Assembly (NCBI GenBank): GCA_904420585.1
Contig: CAJFVX010000024.1
Coordinates: 62,001 to 126,000 of the forward strand
DNA: 64,000 bases
From: Candidatus Howiella intestinavium
GTDB lineage: Bacteria > Bacillota > Clostridia > Oscillospirales > Acutalibacteraceae
Direction of reading: 5' to 3'
In this document: positions 44,116 through 52,745 of the stretch, piece after piece
How positions within the stretch are numbered: position 1 is the first letter of the stretch
Layout of the letters: each line of letters opens with the position of its first letter
Notes under the pieces: generated by a model
Database searches by the model: none
What the model saw: only the letters and a program-made list of their open reading frames with translations
Told to the model about the DNA's origin: nothing
Made by a program: the position numbers and the translations under genes

Positions 44116-44616
44116 ATGGCGAACAATATGGAAGAACTTCTGGATCAGTTGGACGAAATGCTGGATAAGGGAATGAAGCTTCCCGGCGGCCGGGCGGTGC
44201 TGGAGGCCGAAAAGCTGCGGGTAGTCATCGACGACATCCGGCTGAACATGCCGCCGGAAATCAAGCAGGCCCGGGGCATCGTGGCCGACCGGGCGGATAT
44301 TATCACCACGGCCAAGCGGGAGTCGGATAATATTATCCGGGCCGCTGAGGAGCGGGCCAAGGCCCTGGTGGCCCAGGAGGAGATCACCCGGCTGGCCCAG
44401 CAGAAGGCCAGCGAAATTATCTCCAACGCCCAGGCCAAGAGCCGGGAGATGCGCAAGGCCGCCCAGGACTTTGTGGATGACATCATGCGCCGGGCAGACG
44501 AGGGCCTGACGGCCAATCTGGCGGAAATCCGCAAGACCCGTGCGTCCCTCAAGCAGCAGATTCCCCAGGCTGCCCCGCCCCAGCAGAACCGGGAACCCCG
44601 TCCCGAAAAGCGGTAA
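44116..44616 (+). CDS. Coiled-coil hypothetical protein downstream of coaD
   Basis: This highly charged protein of 166 residues is predicted to be a long alpha-helical coiled coil (residues ~1-145) with a Pro/Gln-rich end. The middle (ERAKALVAQEEITRLAQQKASEI) resembles the stalk subunits of V-type ATPases and DivIVA-like proteins, which is why relatives are often named ATPase subunit-like. The family after coaD in Clostridia is conserved but has no known function. It may link to cell division or membrane curvature; this is inference. Confidence 0.7.
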   Translation: MANNMEELLDQLDEMLDKGMKLPGGRAVLEAEKLRVVIDDIRLNMPPEIKQARGIVADRADIITTAKRESDNIIRAAEERAKALVAQEEITRLAQQKASEIISNAQAKSREMRKAAQDFVDDIMRRADEGLTANLAEIRKTRASLKQQIPQAAPPQQNREPRPEKR

Positions 44617-44707
44617 TAGCGTACCTCCTTTTTTCCGTATGCATGGGAATTATAATTGTACCCAATAATACGGGCGGCATGCGGAATCTGTGAAATAAGA
44701 AATGTTT

Positions 44708-44742
44708 AAGTGGCGCAGCGAAAGCGGCGCCACTTCTCTTTT
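44708..44742 (+). terminator. Terminator after rsmD-coaD operon
   Basis: AAGTGGCGC (44708-44716) pairs with GCGCCACTT (44727-44735), with a GC-GAAA-GC inner loop, followed by CTCTTTT. It lies 90 bases after the coiled-coil gene. The rest of the 336-base gap (44617-44952) holds only the MerR promoter; I see no other gene in it. Confidence 0.8.
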
Positions 44743-44899
44743 ACAGAGCCTGTATCACAGACAGAAGCGCGTTTAGTCTGGCCTGAATATGGAAGGCGCC
44801 GGCATTCCCCGTTTCTTGAGAAGCGGTTTCTGTTATCCCTCGGATATAGTTTTGGGTATGCGTTTTTGATAGGGTTATTCATATGGCAAAATAAAGCTC

Positions 44900-44930
44900 T
44901 TGCTTGTGACGCGACGTCATGGATTATACT
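44900..44930 (+). promoter_or_regulatory. MerR-type promoter with 19-bp spacer
   Basis: TTGCTT (44900-44905) and TATACT (44925-44930) are separated by 19 bases, two more than optimal, as in promoters activated by MerR-family proteins. The palindrome TGACGCGACGTCA (44907-44919) lies between the boxes, where MerR dimers bind. Confidence 0.8.
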
Positions 44931-44952
44931 TTAATAAGGAGATGAATAGTTC

Positions 44953-45753
44953 ATGAATGAAAACCGTGCCATACCCCCGGGGTATATGACGGTGGGACAG
45001 GCGGCCAAAAGGCTGGGCGTTACCGTCCGCACCCTGCAATATTATGATAAGGAAGGGCTGCTTTCCCCGTCGGCCCAAAGCGAGGGCGGCCGGCGGCTGT
45101 ATACCGACAAAGACGTGATACGGCTGCATCAAATCCTGTCCTTAAAGCACCTGGGGTTTTCTTTAAAGGATATCAAAGACCGTCTGCCTTCTCTGGATAC
45201 CCCCGCCCAGGTGGCGAATGCGCTGGCTGGGCAGGCCGCCGACCTGCGGGAGAAGATAGAGGCCTTGTCGACCTGTCTGCAGGAAATAGAACTGCTGCGG
45301 GAAGAGGTGCTGCAGATGCAGGCGGTGGACTTCAAAAAATACGCCGACATCATTGTAAATCTGCAGATGAAAAACGAATACTACTGGCTTATCAAACACT
45401 TTGACAGCCAGACTCTGGACCACATCCGCAGCCGGTTTGATAAGGAAAGCAGCCTTGCCTTTATACAGGACTTTACCGCGTTGCAGGAACAGGCCGTCCG
45501 GTATCAAAAAGCGGGAGAACCGCCGGCAGGTGAAAAAGGCCAGGTCCTGGCGGCCCGGTTCTGGAAATTGATAACCGACTTTACAGGCGGGGATATGAGC
45601 ATGCTGCCCAAACTCATGGAATTTGCAAATGCCAAGGGTGCGGACGAAGAGTGGAAAGAGAAGCAAAAGATGGCCGATGCCTTTTTTGGCCCGGCTCTGG
45701 ATGCCTATTTTGCATCCCAGGGCATAAATCCCTTTCAGGAGGCCGGCCTATGA
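44953..45753 (+). CDS. MerR-family transcriptional regulator
   Basis: This protein of 266 residues has an N-terminal MerR winged HTH (YMTVGQAAKRLGVTVRTLQYYDKEGLL) and the wing GGRRLYTDKDVIRLHQI, a dimerisation coiled coil (~90-125) and a C-terminal TipAS-like effector-binding domain (~150-260). Such proteins activate efflux genes when bound to a drug or other lipophilic compound. The promoter upstream has the MerR hallmark, and the regulator is translated first, overlapping the ABC gene (ATGA). I infer an inducible drug- or stress-efflux operon. Confidence 0.9.
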   Translation: MNENRAIPPGYMTVGQAAKRLGVTVRTLQYYDKEGLLSPSAQSEGGRRLYTDKDVIRLHQILSLKHLGFSLKDIKDRLPSLDTPAQVANALAGQAADLREKIEALSTCLQEIELLREEVLQMQAVDFKKYADIIVNLQMKNEYYWLIKHFDSQTLDHIRSRFDKESSLAFIQDFTALQEQAVRYQKAGEPPAGEKGQVLAARFWKLITDFTGGDMSMLPKLMEFANAKGADEEWKEKQKMADAFFGPALDAYFASQGINPFQEAGL

Positions 45754-46565
45754 GCACCACTATAGAAGTAGTAAACTTGTGCAAAAGCTATGGCGGCCGC
45801 CCCGTGCTCAAGGGACTGTGCTTCCAGGTGCTGCAGGGAGAGATTTTTGCACTGTTGGGGATAAACGGCGCGGGAAAAACAACGGCGCTGGAGTGTATGG
45901 AAGGCCTTCGCCGGTACGACAGCGGCCGGCTGGTCGTTAAGGGGAAGACCGGCATACAATTGCAGTCGGCCTCGCTCCCGGCCTACATAAAGCCCATGGA
46001 GGCCGTCCGGCTTTTCGCCGGATGGAAGAAAGCCGGGATAGACGATTCTTTACTGGCCGCCATGGGACTGGAATCTATGGCCAAAAAGACCTATGCCTCC
46101 CTGTCGGCCGGACAGAAGCGGCGGCTGCACCTGGTGCTGGCCCTTATGGGTAACCCGGACATTTTGTTTTTGGATGAACCTACCGCCGCCCTGGACATAG
46201 AGGGCAGGGAAGCCTTTTACAGCCAAATCCGCCGACTGAAGGAGCAGGGGAAAACGATTGTGCTTTCCAGCCACGACATGGCGGAGGTGGAAAATCTCTG
46301 CGACCGCATGGCCATTCTGCGGGAAGGGGAAATCGTCTTTTTGGGGACGGCGGCCGAACTCCACGCAAAGATGGGCGGACGGGATACCATTTGCATCCAA
46401 ACGCCCGCCGGCTGGGAAGGGTATACAGCCGACAATATAGGAGACACCATGCTGCGTCTGCTTACGGATTTGCGGGAGCGGAGCATCCCGGTTCTGGATA
46501 TAAAAATTGACCGGGGAGGGCTGGTCCGGGATTTTATGGAGATAGCGGGGAGGGAGGAAAAATGA
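45750..46565 (+). CDS. ABC transporter ATP-binding protein
   Basis: This protein of 271 residues has Walker A GINGAGKTT, signature LSAGQKRRL, Walker B ILFLDEP and the H-loop SSHD. The starting ATG at 45750 overlaps the regulator stop, so the longer in-frame reading from 45651 is not the gene. It pairs with the permease gene downstream. The type is that of drug-export ABC systems of DrrA/CcmA kind. Confidence 0.92.
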   Translation: MSTTIEVVNLCKSYGGRPVLKGLCFQVLQGEIFALLGINGAGKTTALECMEGLRRYDSGRLVVKGKTGIQLQSASLPAYIKPMEAVRLFAGWKKAGIDDSLLAAMGLESMAKKTYASLSAGQKRRLHLVLALMGNPDILFLDEPTAALDIEGREAFYSQIRRLKEQGKTIVLSSHDMAEVENLCDRMAILREGEIVFLGTAAELHAKMGGRDTICIQTPAGWEGYTADNIGDTMLRLLTDLRERSIPVLDIKIDRGGLVRDFMEIAGREEK

Positions 46566-47278
46566 AAGCCTTTTTATACGGTGCGGCGTTACAGTGGAAG
46601 CTGGATTTGCGCAGCAAGACCATGCTGATTACCTGTTATGTTGTCCCGCTTTTGTTTTTTGCCCTCATGGGTGGGATTTTTACCGCCATAAATCCGGCGG
46701 CCGGGGATACGCTCATTCCATCCATGACGGTGATGGGGGTATCTATGGGAGCGCTTATCGGCCTGCCGCCCTCCCTTTCCGAAATATACGGCAGCGATAT
46801 CCGTAAGGCCTATGCAGCCAACGGCGCGCCTATGTGGTTTGCGCTGACCGCCAATTTTCTCTCCAGCTTTGTGCATTTGCTGATAATGTCCCTGCTCATC
46901 TACTGTATTGCGCCGGCGGCCTTTTCGGCCGCTTTGCCCGCGTCGCCGATGCTGTATTTCGGTGTGCTGGCTCTTTTGATTGCGGTTTCCTTAAGTATCG
47001 GCAGCGTCCTGGGCCTGGCCGTTGGAAACCAGGCCAAGCTCACCATGCTGTCCCAACTGGTATTTTTGCCCTCCATCCTCCTGTCGGGTATCCTTGTTCC
47101 TGCCGGCCTGCTGCCCGAGCCCCTTATTTTATTGGGAAAACTCTTTCCCGCCACCTGGGGTTACAGGCTGATGACGGCGGAGAATTTCGCCCTGGAAAAC
47201 TTTTGGCCCCTTGTTTTGATTTTGGCTGTTGCCATCGCGGCCTGCTGCTATATGCTCAAGCGGCTGAAGGCGGAATAA
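46562..47278 (+). CDS. ABC-2 type transporter permease
   Basis: This membrane protein of 238 residues has six predicted helices and the ABC-2 permease pattern. It is about the length of drug-export half-transporter permeases. It overlaps the ATPase gene by 4 bases. It works with that ATPase to export an unknown, perhaps toxic, compound. The MerR regulator of the same operon probably senses it. Confidence 0.88.
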   Translation: MKAFLYGAALQWKLDLRSKTMLITCYVVPLLFFALMGGIFTAINPAAGDTLIPSMTVMGVSMGALIGLPPSLSEIYGSDIRKAYAANGAPMWFALTANFLSSFVHLLIMSLLIYCIAPAAFSAALPASPMLYFGVLALLIAVSLSIGSVLGLAVGNQAKLTMLSQLVFLPSILLSGILVPAGLLPEPLILLGKLFPATWGYRLMTAENFALENFWPLVLILAVAIAACCYMLKRLKAE

Positions 47279-47320
47279 GGCGGCCGGGCCGGATTCTGGC
47301 AAAATATATCCATTTTCCCC

Positions 47321-47348
47321 TTGCAAAACGTCAAAAGGGGAGTATAAT
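47321..47348 (+). promoter_or_regulatory. Promoter of the thiamine salvage operon
   Basis: TTGCAA (47321-47326) and TATAAT (47343-47348) are spaced by 16 bases. The TPP riboswitch begins about 10 bases downstream. Confidence 0.8.
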
Positions 47349-47356
47349 AAAAGAAA

Positions 47357-47445
47357 AAGGGGAGCTTGCGTGTGAAGCAGGCTGAGAGTAAGCTGCATCG
47401 CTTTGACCCGGAACCTGATGTGGATAATGCCAACGCAGGGAAGAA
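47357..47445 (+). ncRNA. TPP (thiamine pyrophosphate) riboswitch
   Basis: The thi-box consensus is present: GGGGAGC at the 5' side, CTGAGAGTA, then GACCCGGAACCTGATGTGG, AATGCCAACGCAGGGAA. This binds thiamine pyrophosphate and lowers expression of the genes that follow. Confidence 0.95.
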
Positions 47446-47461
47446 ATATACGCGTGAATGA

Positions 47462-47494
47462 AACGGGTATACCTCTTTGGTATGCCCGTTTTTT
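47462..47494 (+). terminator. Expression-platform terminator of the TPP riboswitch
   Basis: AACGGGTATACC (47462-47473) pairs with GGTATGCCCGTT (47479-47490), followed by a T-run to 47494. It is formed when TPP is bound, so transcription stops ahead of thiM. Confidence 0.85.
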
Positions 47495-47562
47495 GTGCGG
47501 GGAAAGACTTTCCGCTGCCAGGCGGTGCCGCAGCAGGGATAATAAAAAGGAGGAGTCTTACT

Positions 47563-48384
47563 ATGCTGAAGGACTGTCTGGGACAGGTGCGTTTGACGAC
47601 GCCCCTGGTGCACAACATTACCAATTACGTCACGGTTAACGACGTGGCCAACGTGATTCTGGCCTGCGGGGGAAGTCCCATTATGTCGGACGAGCCGGAG
47701 GATGTGGAGGGCATCACCGCCATCTGCGGCGGGCTGAATATCAACATCGGCACCCTGCATCAGTCCAGCATCGAAGGTATGTTCCGGGCGGGGAAAAAGG
47801 CCAATGAACTGGGGCATCCCGTGCTGCTGGATCCGGTGGGAGCCGGCGCCAGCGCCCTGCGCACCGGCACCGCCAAGCGGCTGCTGGAGGAATTGAAAAT
47901 TACCGCTGTACGGGGCAATATATCTGAGATTAAGGCCCTGGTCCAGGGCAGCGGCACCACCAAGGGCGTGGATGCCGACGTGGCCGACGCCGTGACGGAG
48001 GAAACCCTGGAACAGGCGGTGGCCTTTGTCAAGCAGACCGCCAGGGCCTTCGGCTGCATCCTGGCGGTAACAGGCGCTATCGACCTGGTAAGCGACGGCA
48101 AAACCTGCTATGTTATCCGCAACGGCCGCCCCGAGATGGGCAGAATCACCGGTACCGGCTGCCAGCTTTCCGGTATGATGACAGCCTATCTGGTTGCCAA
48201 TCCGGGCAATCGGCTGGAAGCTGCGGCAGCGGCGGTCTGCGCCATGGGCCTGGCCGGTGAAATCGGCTGGGGCCGGATGCAGGCAGGGGACGGAAATTCC
48301 ACCTATCGCAACCGGATTATCGATGCCATATACAATATGACCGGCGAGGAACTGGAGAGGGGTGCCAGCTATGAAGTGCGATAA
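47563..48384 (+). CDS. thiM: Hydroxyethylthiazole kinase
   Basis: This protein of 273 residues phosphorylates 4-methyl-5-hydroxyethylthiazole, the thiazole half of thiamine, for salvage. The start at 47563 follows AAGGAGG. Motifs: PLVHNITNYVTVNDVAN, GGSPIMSDEPEDV, LLDPVGAGAS, and the catalytic Cys region GTGCQLSGMMTAYL. It is the first gene of the riboswitch-controlled operon and overlaps thiE. Confidence 0.95.
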   Translation: MLKDCLGQVRLTTPLVHNITNYVTVNDVANVILACGGSPIMSDEPEDVEGITAICGGLNINIGTLHQSSIEGMFRAGKKANELGHPVLLDPVGAGASALRTGTAKRLLEELKITAVRGNISEIKALVQGSGTTKGVDADVADAVTEETLEQAVAFVKQTARAFGCILAVTGAIDLVSDGKTCYVIRNGRPEMGRITGTGCQLSGMMTAYLVANPGNRLEAAAAAVCAMGLAGEIGWGRMQAGDGNSTYRNRIIDAIYNMTGEELERGASYEVR

Positions 48385-49018
48385 AAAAGACCTGCTGCTC
48401 TACGCCGTGACCGACCGGAAGTGGACAGGGGAGAAAACCTTATATGAGCAGGTGGAGGCGGCCCTGCGGGGCGGGGCCACCTTTGTCCAGCTGCGGGAGA
48501 AAACCCTGGAGGAAGCCCGCTTTCTGGAAGAGGCCCGGGAAATCCAGCGGCTCTGCCGGCAGTACAAGGTTCCCTTTGTCATCAATGACAACGTGGCCAT
48601 CGCCAGGGAAATCGACGCCGACGGGGTGCATGTAGGCCAGAGCGATATGGAGGCCCTGGATGTCCGCGCCCTGCTGGGGCCGGATAAAATTGTCGGCGTT
48701 TCCGCCCAGACGGTGGAGCAGGCCCTGCTGGCCGAGGCGCACGGGGCGGACTACCTGGGGGTAGGGGCGGTTTTTCCCACCGGCTCCAAGGCTGACGCCG
48801 TGGAGGTCGGCCGGTCGGAGCTGGAGGCCATCTGCCGGGCCGTAAAGATTCCGGTTATCGCCATCGGCGGCATCAGCCGGGAGAATGTGCTGGAACTGGG
48901 GGGGAGCGGTATCTGCGGCATCGCGGTCATCAGCGCGATTTTCAGCCAGCCCCATATTGAAGAAGCCACCCGGAAACTGCGGAACCTGACAGAAAAAATG
49001 ACAGGAGTGACTGTATGA
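48371..49018 (+). CDS. thiE: Thiamine-phosphate synthase
   Basis: This TIM-barrel protein of 215 residues joins thiazole phosphate and HMP-diphosphate to thiamine phosphate. Key motifs: QLREKTLEEA, the VINDNVAIAREIDADGVHVGQ strand, and GVGAVFPTGSKADA. ATG 48371 follows GGAGAGGGG. It overlaps thiM by 14 bases and the HAD gene by 4. Confidence 0.95.
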   Translation: MKCDKKDLLLYAVTDRKWTGEKTLYEQVEAALRGGATFVQLREKTLEEARFLEEAREIQRLCRQYKVPFVINDNVAIAREIDADGVHVGQSDMEALDVRALLGPDKIVGVSAQTVEQALLAEAHGADYLGVGAVFPTGSKADAVEVGRSELEAICRAVKIPVIAIGGISRENVLELGGSGICGIAVISAIFSQPHIEEATRKLRNLTEKMTGVTV

Positions 49019-49671
49019 TAAAAGGCGTCATATTTGATGTGGACGGCACGCTGCTGGACTCCATGCCCGTATGGGACAAGCTGGGTGAACTCTACTTAAA
49101 GAGCCTGGGCGTGGAGGCGGAGGCTGGACTGCGGGATGTCCTTTACCATCTGAGCATGGAGGAGGGGGCGGCCTATTTAATCGATCATTATGCCCTGCCG
49201 CTGGCTCTTCCGCAGGTTATGGAAGGCCTGCATGCCTGTATGGTCGACGCCTATGCAAACCGCGTTCCCCTCAAGCCGGGTGTGAAGGGTTTCCTGGATG
49301 GCTTTAAGGGGCGGAATATACCGGTAAATATTGCCACCTCCGGAGATGGTGAAAGCGTGGAAGCCGCACTGCGCAGATTGGGCATCCGGGATTGCTTTGA
49401 CCGGATTTTCACCTGTTCCAACGGCCTGCGGGGCAAGGCTTTTCCCGATGTCTACCTGGCTGCGGCCCGTCATATGGGCACAGAGCCGGGGGAGACTCTG
49501 GTCTTCGAAGATTCGCCCTACGCTGTCCTGACAGCTAAGAAGGCGGGCTTCCGTGTGGCGGCCGTTTACGACCCGTCGGGGGAAGAAGAACAGCAGACGG
49601 TCCGGGAAGCGGCGGATTTTTATCTGCCGGCCTACGGCGATTTTGATTCCTTTATAAAAGAAGCGGAATAA
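49015..49671 (+). CDS. HAD-family phosphatase of the thiamine operon
   Basis: This protein of 218 residues has the HAD catalytic motif FDVDGTLLDS, motif II in ATSGDG, and motif III/IV GKAFPDVYLAA and FEDSPYAV. Its place between thiE and thiD, with ATGA coupling to thiE, suggests that it removes the phosphate from thiamine phosphate or an HMP derivative. Substrate is inference; family members such as beta-phosphoglucomutase look similar but lack this context. Confidence 0.85.
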   Translation: MIKGVIFDVDGTLLDSMPVWDKLGELYLKSLGVEAEAGLRDVLYHLSMEEGAAYLIDHYALPLALPQVMEGLHACMVDAYANRVPLKPGVKGFLDGFKGRNIPVNIATSGDGESVEAALRRLGIRDCFDRIFTCSNGLRGKAFPDVYLAAARHMGTEPGETLVFEDSPYAVLTAKKAGFRVAAVYDPSGEEEQQTVREAADFYLPAYGDFDSFIKEAE

Positions 49672-49755
49672 CCCTTTAAAGGGAAGCGGCGGATTGGGGG
49701 CACCACCTTCCGTCGCTATAGAAAATTAATGCAAAATTGGAAAGGAAGAAGTTCC

Positions 49756-50580
49756 ATGAAAACAGCATTAACAATCGCTGGAAGCGATTCCAGCGGAGGC
49801 GCCGGCATCCAGGCAGATATCAAGACCATGACCGCCAACGGCGTATACGCCATGAGCGCGGTGACGGCCCTGACTGCTCAGAATACTACCGGCGTAGCAG
49901 GCATAATGGAGTCGACTCCGGCTTTTTTAAAGCAGCAGTTGGATTGTATTTTCACGGATATCCGGCCGGATGCGGTAAAAATCGGAATGGTTTCCTCCGC
50001 CGACTTAATCCGGGTTATCGCCGAAAAGCTTACGGAATATGAGGCCGTGAACATTGTGGTGGATCCTGTCATGGTGGCCACCAGCGGCGCAAAACTTATC
50101 AGCGACGACGCTATATCGGTCTTAAAAGCGCGTTTGCTGGGCTTGGCCGATGTGCTGACCCCCAACGTCCCCGAGGCGGAGGTGCTGGCGGATATGCCGG
50201 TGCGGACGGAAGAGGACATGATACAGGCCGCCCGGGCCATCAGTACCGCCTATGGCTGTGCCGTTCTGGTCAAGGGCGGACACCATTTGAATGACGCCAA
50301 TGACCTGCTCTATCGGGACGGCGCCTGCCGGTGGTTCTACGGGGAACGTATCGACAATCCCAACACCCATGGGACGGGCTGCACCCTGTCCAGCGCCATC
50401 GCCTCCAATCTGGCCAAGGGCTATAGTCTGGACGACGCCGTCCGGCGGGCCAAGGCCTATATCTCCGGCGCCCTGTCGGCCATGCTGGATTTGGGCGCGG
50501 GCAGCGGCCCTATGAACCACGCTTTCGCCATTACGGGCGAATTTGTAAAGGAGGCGGGAGAAGGGGGCGCGCAGGCATGA
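49756..50580 (+). CDS. thiD: HMP/HMP-P kinase
   Basis: This protein of 274 residues phosphorylates 4-amino-5-hydroxymethyl-2-methylpyrimidine (HMP) twice. ATG 49756 follows GGAAGAAG. Ribokinase-type motifs: TIAGSDSSGGAGIQADIKT at the N-terminus and the anion-hole NTHGTGCTLSSAIA near the C-terminus. An 84-base gap with a hairpin (about 49688-49719) separates it from the HAD gene. It overlaps cytX by 4 bases. Confidence 0.95.
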   Translation: MKTALTIAGSDSSGGAGIQADIKTMTANGVYAMSAVTALTAQNTTGVAGIMESTPAFLKQQLDCIFTDIRPDAVKIGMVSSADLIRVIAEKLTEYEAVNIVVDPVMVATSGAKLISDDAISVLKARLLGLADVLTPNVPEAEVLADMPVRTEEDMIQAARAISTAYGCAVLVKGGHHLNDANDLLYRDGACRWFYGERIDNPNTHGTGCTLSSAIASNLAKGYSLDDAVRRAKAYISGALSAMLDLGAGSGPMNHAFAITGEFVKEAGEGGAQA

Positions 50581-51782
50581 CCAAAAAAAGGACGGCAAAA
50601 GGTACTTCGGTATTTGAAAACAGCCTTATCTGGTTTGGCGCCGGCGTATCCATCGCCGAAATCCTGACGGGGACCTACATTGCGCCGCTGGGGTTTGCCA
50701 AGGGGATCCTGGCCGTGGTTATCGGCCATGTTATCGGCTGTGCCATGATGTTTCTGGCCGGCCTTATCGGCGCGCGAACCCAAAAAAGCGCTATGGAAAC
50801 GGTAAAGATGAGCTTTGGTCAGAAGGGCGGCCTGCTGTTTTCGGCTCTCAACGTGCTGCAGCTGGTGGGCTGGACGGCCATCATGATTTACGACGGGGCG
50901 CTGGCCGCCAACGGGGTGTTTCAAACCGGCACATGGGTCTGGTGTATCGTCATCGGCGCCCTGGTCATCCTGTGGATTGCAGTGGGGGTCACCAACCTGG
51001 GGAAGCTGAATACCGTGGCCATGGCCCTGCTCTTCATCCTAACCCTGGTTTTGTGCAAGGTCATCTTTTTTGACGGCGGCAGCGCCGGCCTCCTCAGCGA
51101 GGAGGGGATGACCTTTGGCGCGGCAGTGGAACTTTCGGTGGCCATGCCCTTATCCTGGCTGCCGGTTATCAGCGATTATACCCGGGAGGCCGAGAAGCCG
51201 GTTAAGGCCACGGCGGCCAGCGTGGTGGTGTACGGCCTGGTAAGCTGCTGGATGTATATCATCGGCATGGGGGCCGCCATCTGCACGGGGGAATCGGATA
51301 TCGCCGTCATCATGGTAAAGGCCGGCCTGGGTGTTATCGGCCTGCTTATCATTATTTTCTCCACCGTGACGACCACCTTTTTGGATGCGTATTCGGCGGG
51401 TGTATCCAGCGAATCCATCTTTGCGAAACTGAAGGGTAAGCATGTGGGCATCGCGGCAACCGTCATCGGCACTGTAGCGGCCATCCTTTTTCCCATGGAC
51501 GACATCACGGATTTCCTCTATCTCATCGGCTCGGTCTTTGCGCCCATGATCGCCGTGCAGATAACCGACGCCTTCCTTTTGAAAAAGGATCGGTTTTCTT
51601 CCCAGGTGAGTTGGATAAACCTGGCCGTCTGGCTGGTGGGCTTTATCCTGTACCGCCTGCTGATGCTGGTGGATCTGCCGGTGGGAAATACCCTGCCGGA
51701 TATGGTTATAACCGTCCTGCTTTGCTTATTGGTCAACCGGATTGCAGATAAATTCCGGAAAAACCGGGTGGCTGCAGCCTGA
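50577..51782 (+). CDS. cytX: Hydroxymethylpyrimidine transporter CytX
   Basis: This protein of 401 residues belongs to the NCS1 (cytosine/purine) permease family and has about 12 helices. The N-terminal pattern FENSLIWFGAGVSIAEILTGTYIAPLG is the CytX type linked to thiamine genes. It imports HMP for ThiD. It is last in the operon and is coupled to thiD. No thiC, thiG or thiH is in the window, so the operon is for salvage. Confidence 0.9.
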   Translation: MTKKRTAKGTSVFENSLIWFGAGVSIAEILTGTYIAPLGFAKGILAVVIGHVIGCAMMFLAGLIGARTQKSAMETVKMSFGQKGGLLFSALNVLQLVGWTAIMIYDGALAANGVFQTGTWVWCIVIGALVILWIAVGVTNLGKLNTVAMALLFILTLVLCKVIFFDGGSAGLLSEEGMTFGAAVELSVAMPLSWLPVISDYTREAEKPVKATAASVVVYGLVSCWMYIIGMGAAICTGESDIAVIMVKAGLGVIGLLIIIFSTVTTTFLDAYSAGVSSESIFAKLKGKHVGIAATVIGTVAAILFPMDDITDFLYLIGSVFAPMIAVQITDAFLLKKDRFSSQVSWINLAVWLVGFILYRLLMLVDLPVGNTLPDMVITVLLCLLVNRIADKFRKNRVAAA

Positions 51783-51804
51783 ATACAACCTGGCAAAAAA
51801 ACAA

Positions 51805-52028
51805 AAGGCAGCTGCCATAAAAGCGGCTGCCTTGGGCTTGTCGACAAGGTCGACAAGCTTAGAAGAGGGGCGAGCCCCCCCTTCTAACATTCCCCCTACA
51901 AATCCCACAGGAGCGGGATTTGTCGTGTGCAGAAACCGACGCACATGTCGCCGGTTTCTGCGATGCAATAACTTCCATTGGTTTTTTCGACAGACTGAAG
52001 GCAGCCGCCATAAAAGCGGCTGCCTTTT
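51805..52028. repeat. Hairpin-rich element with repeated ends
   Basis: Six hairpins follow each other. The two outer ones are near-identical copies (51805-51833 and 51998-52026, differing by one base in the stem), and the last is followed by TT, giving a terminator-like form. Between them are stems at 51836-51858 (two GTCGAC palindromes), 51859-51887 (TTAGAAG arms), 51898-51923 and 51929-51961 (GCAGAAACCG arms). No reading frame of note is present. It fills most of the 368-base gap after cytX and may be a small mobile or replicated element. Confidence 0.65.
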
Positions 52029-52150
52029 GTGCTGCTTGTATAATCGGAAAAGAAACGGGCTGCCCTTGCTGTTTTATTCCGGATTTTATATAATAATAAA
52101 CGAACCGACGGACAACCGGCGGAAACTATCTTGCAAAAGAAGGAATGGAT

Positions 52151-52705
52151 ATGACATTGGAAGATTTGCAGGCGCAGGCGGCGAAAGCTGCGCGGGAACT
52201 TCTGGATACAGCCGGCCTTCGGGAGGGGGACATCTTAGTGGTGGGCTGCTCCTCCAGCGAGGTGGGCGGCATGAAAATCGGCACCGATTCCAGCCCCAAA
52301 GTCGCCCAAGCCGTCTTTGCGGGCATATACGGCGAAACGCAGGCCCGGAAGATTTTTTTGGCGGCCCAGTGTTGCGAACACTTGAACCGGGCAATTATCC
52401 TGGAGCGGGAAGCGGCCGAAAAATATGGGCTGGAAGTAGTCAATGTGGTGCCCCAGCCCAAGGCTGGGGGCTCTTTCGCCACGGCGGCCTACGGGGCCTT
52501 CCGGGAGCCGGCGGCGGTGGAAACCGTCCGGGCCCGGGCGGGGATGGATATCGGAGATACCCTCATCGGCATGCATCTTGCCCCGGTGGCCGTGCCGGTC
52601 CGGCTCTCTTTGGGGAAGATAGGGGAGGCCCATTTGGTCTGCGCAAGGACCCGCCCTAAATTCATCGGCGGCGAACGGGCCCACTACAATCCCGAACTGC
52701 TGTAA
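52151..52705 (+). CDS. TIGR01440 family protein
   Basis: This protein of 184 residues belongs to the conserved YwlG/DUF436 (TIGR01440) group. Its function is unknown. The pattern VVGCSSSEVGG near residue 30 and KAGGSFATAAY are characteristic. ATG 52151 is preferred because AAGGA lies six bases upstream; an ATG at 52145 has no room for a ribosome site. It is followed after 40 bases by cca. Confidence 0.85.
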   Translation: MTLEDLQAQAAKAARELLDTAGLREGDILVVGCSSSEVGGMKIGTDSSPKVAQAVFAGIYGETQARKIFLAAQCCEHLNRAIILEREAAEKYGLEVVNVVPQPKAGGSFATAAYGAFREPAAVETVRARAGMDIGDTLIGMHLAPVAVPVRLSLGKIGEAHLVCARTRPKFIGGERAHYNPELL

Positions 52706-52745
52706 GGCGCGTAAGATTATGGAAACCGGAAAGGGGGAAAGCGCC

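Noticed and set aside
44710..44934. Short frame of 74 residues between the coiled-coil and MerR genes
   Set aside because: It starts inside the terminator stem and runs over the MerR promoter, with no ribosome site. Treated as non-coding.
51784..52034. Possible CRISPR array
   Set aside because: Only two near-identical repeats are present, with a self-complementary interior and no spacers of regular length or cas genes.
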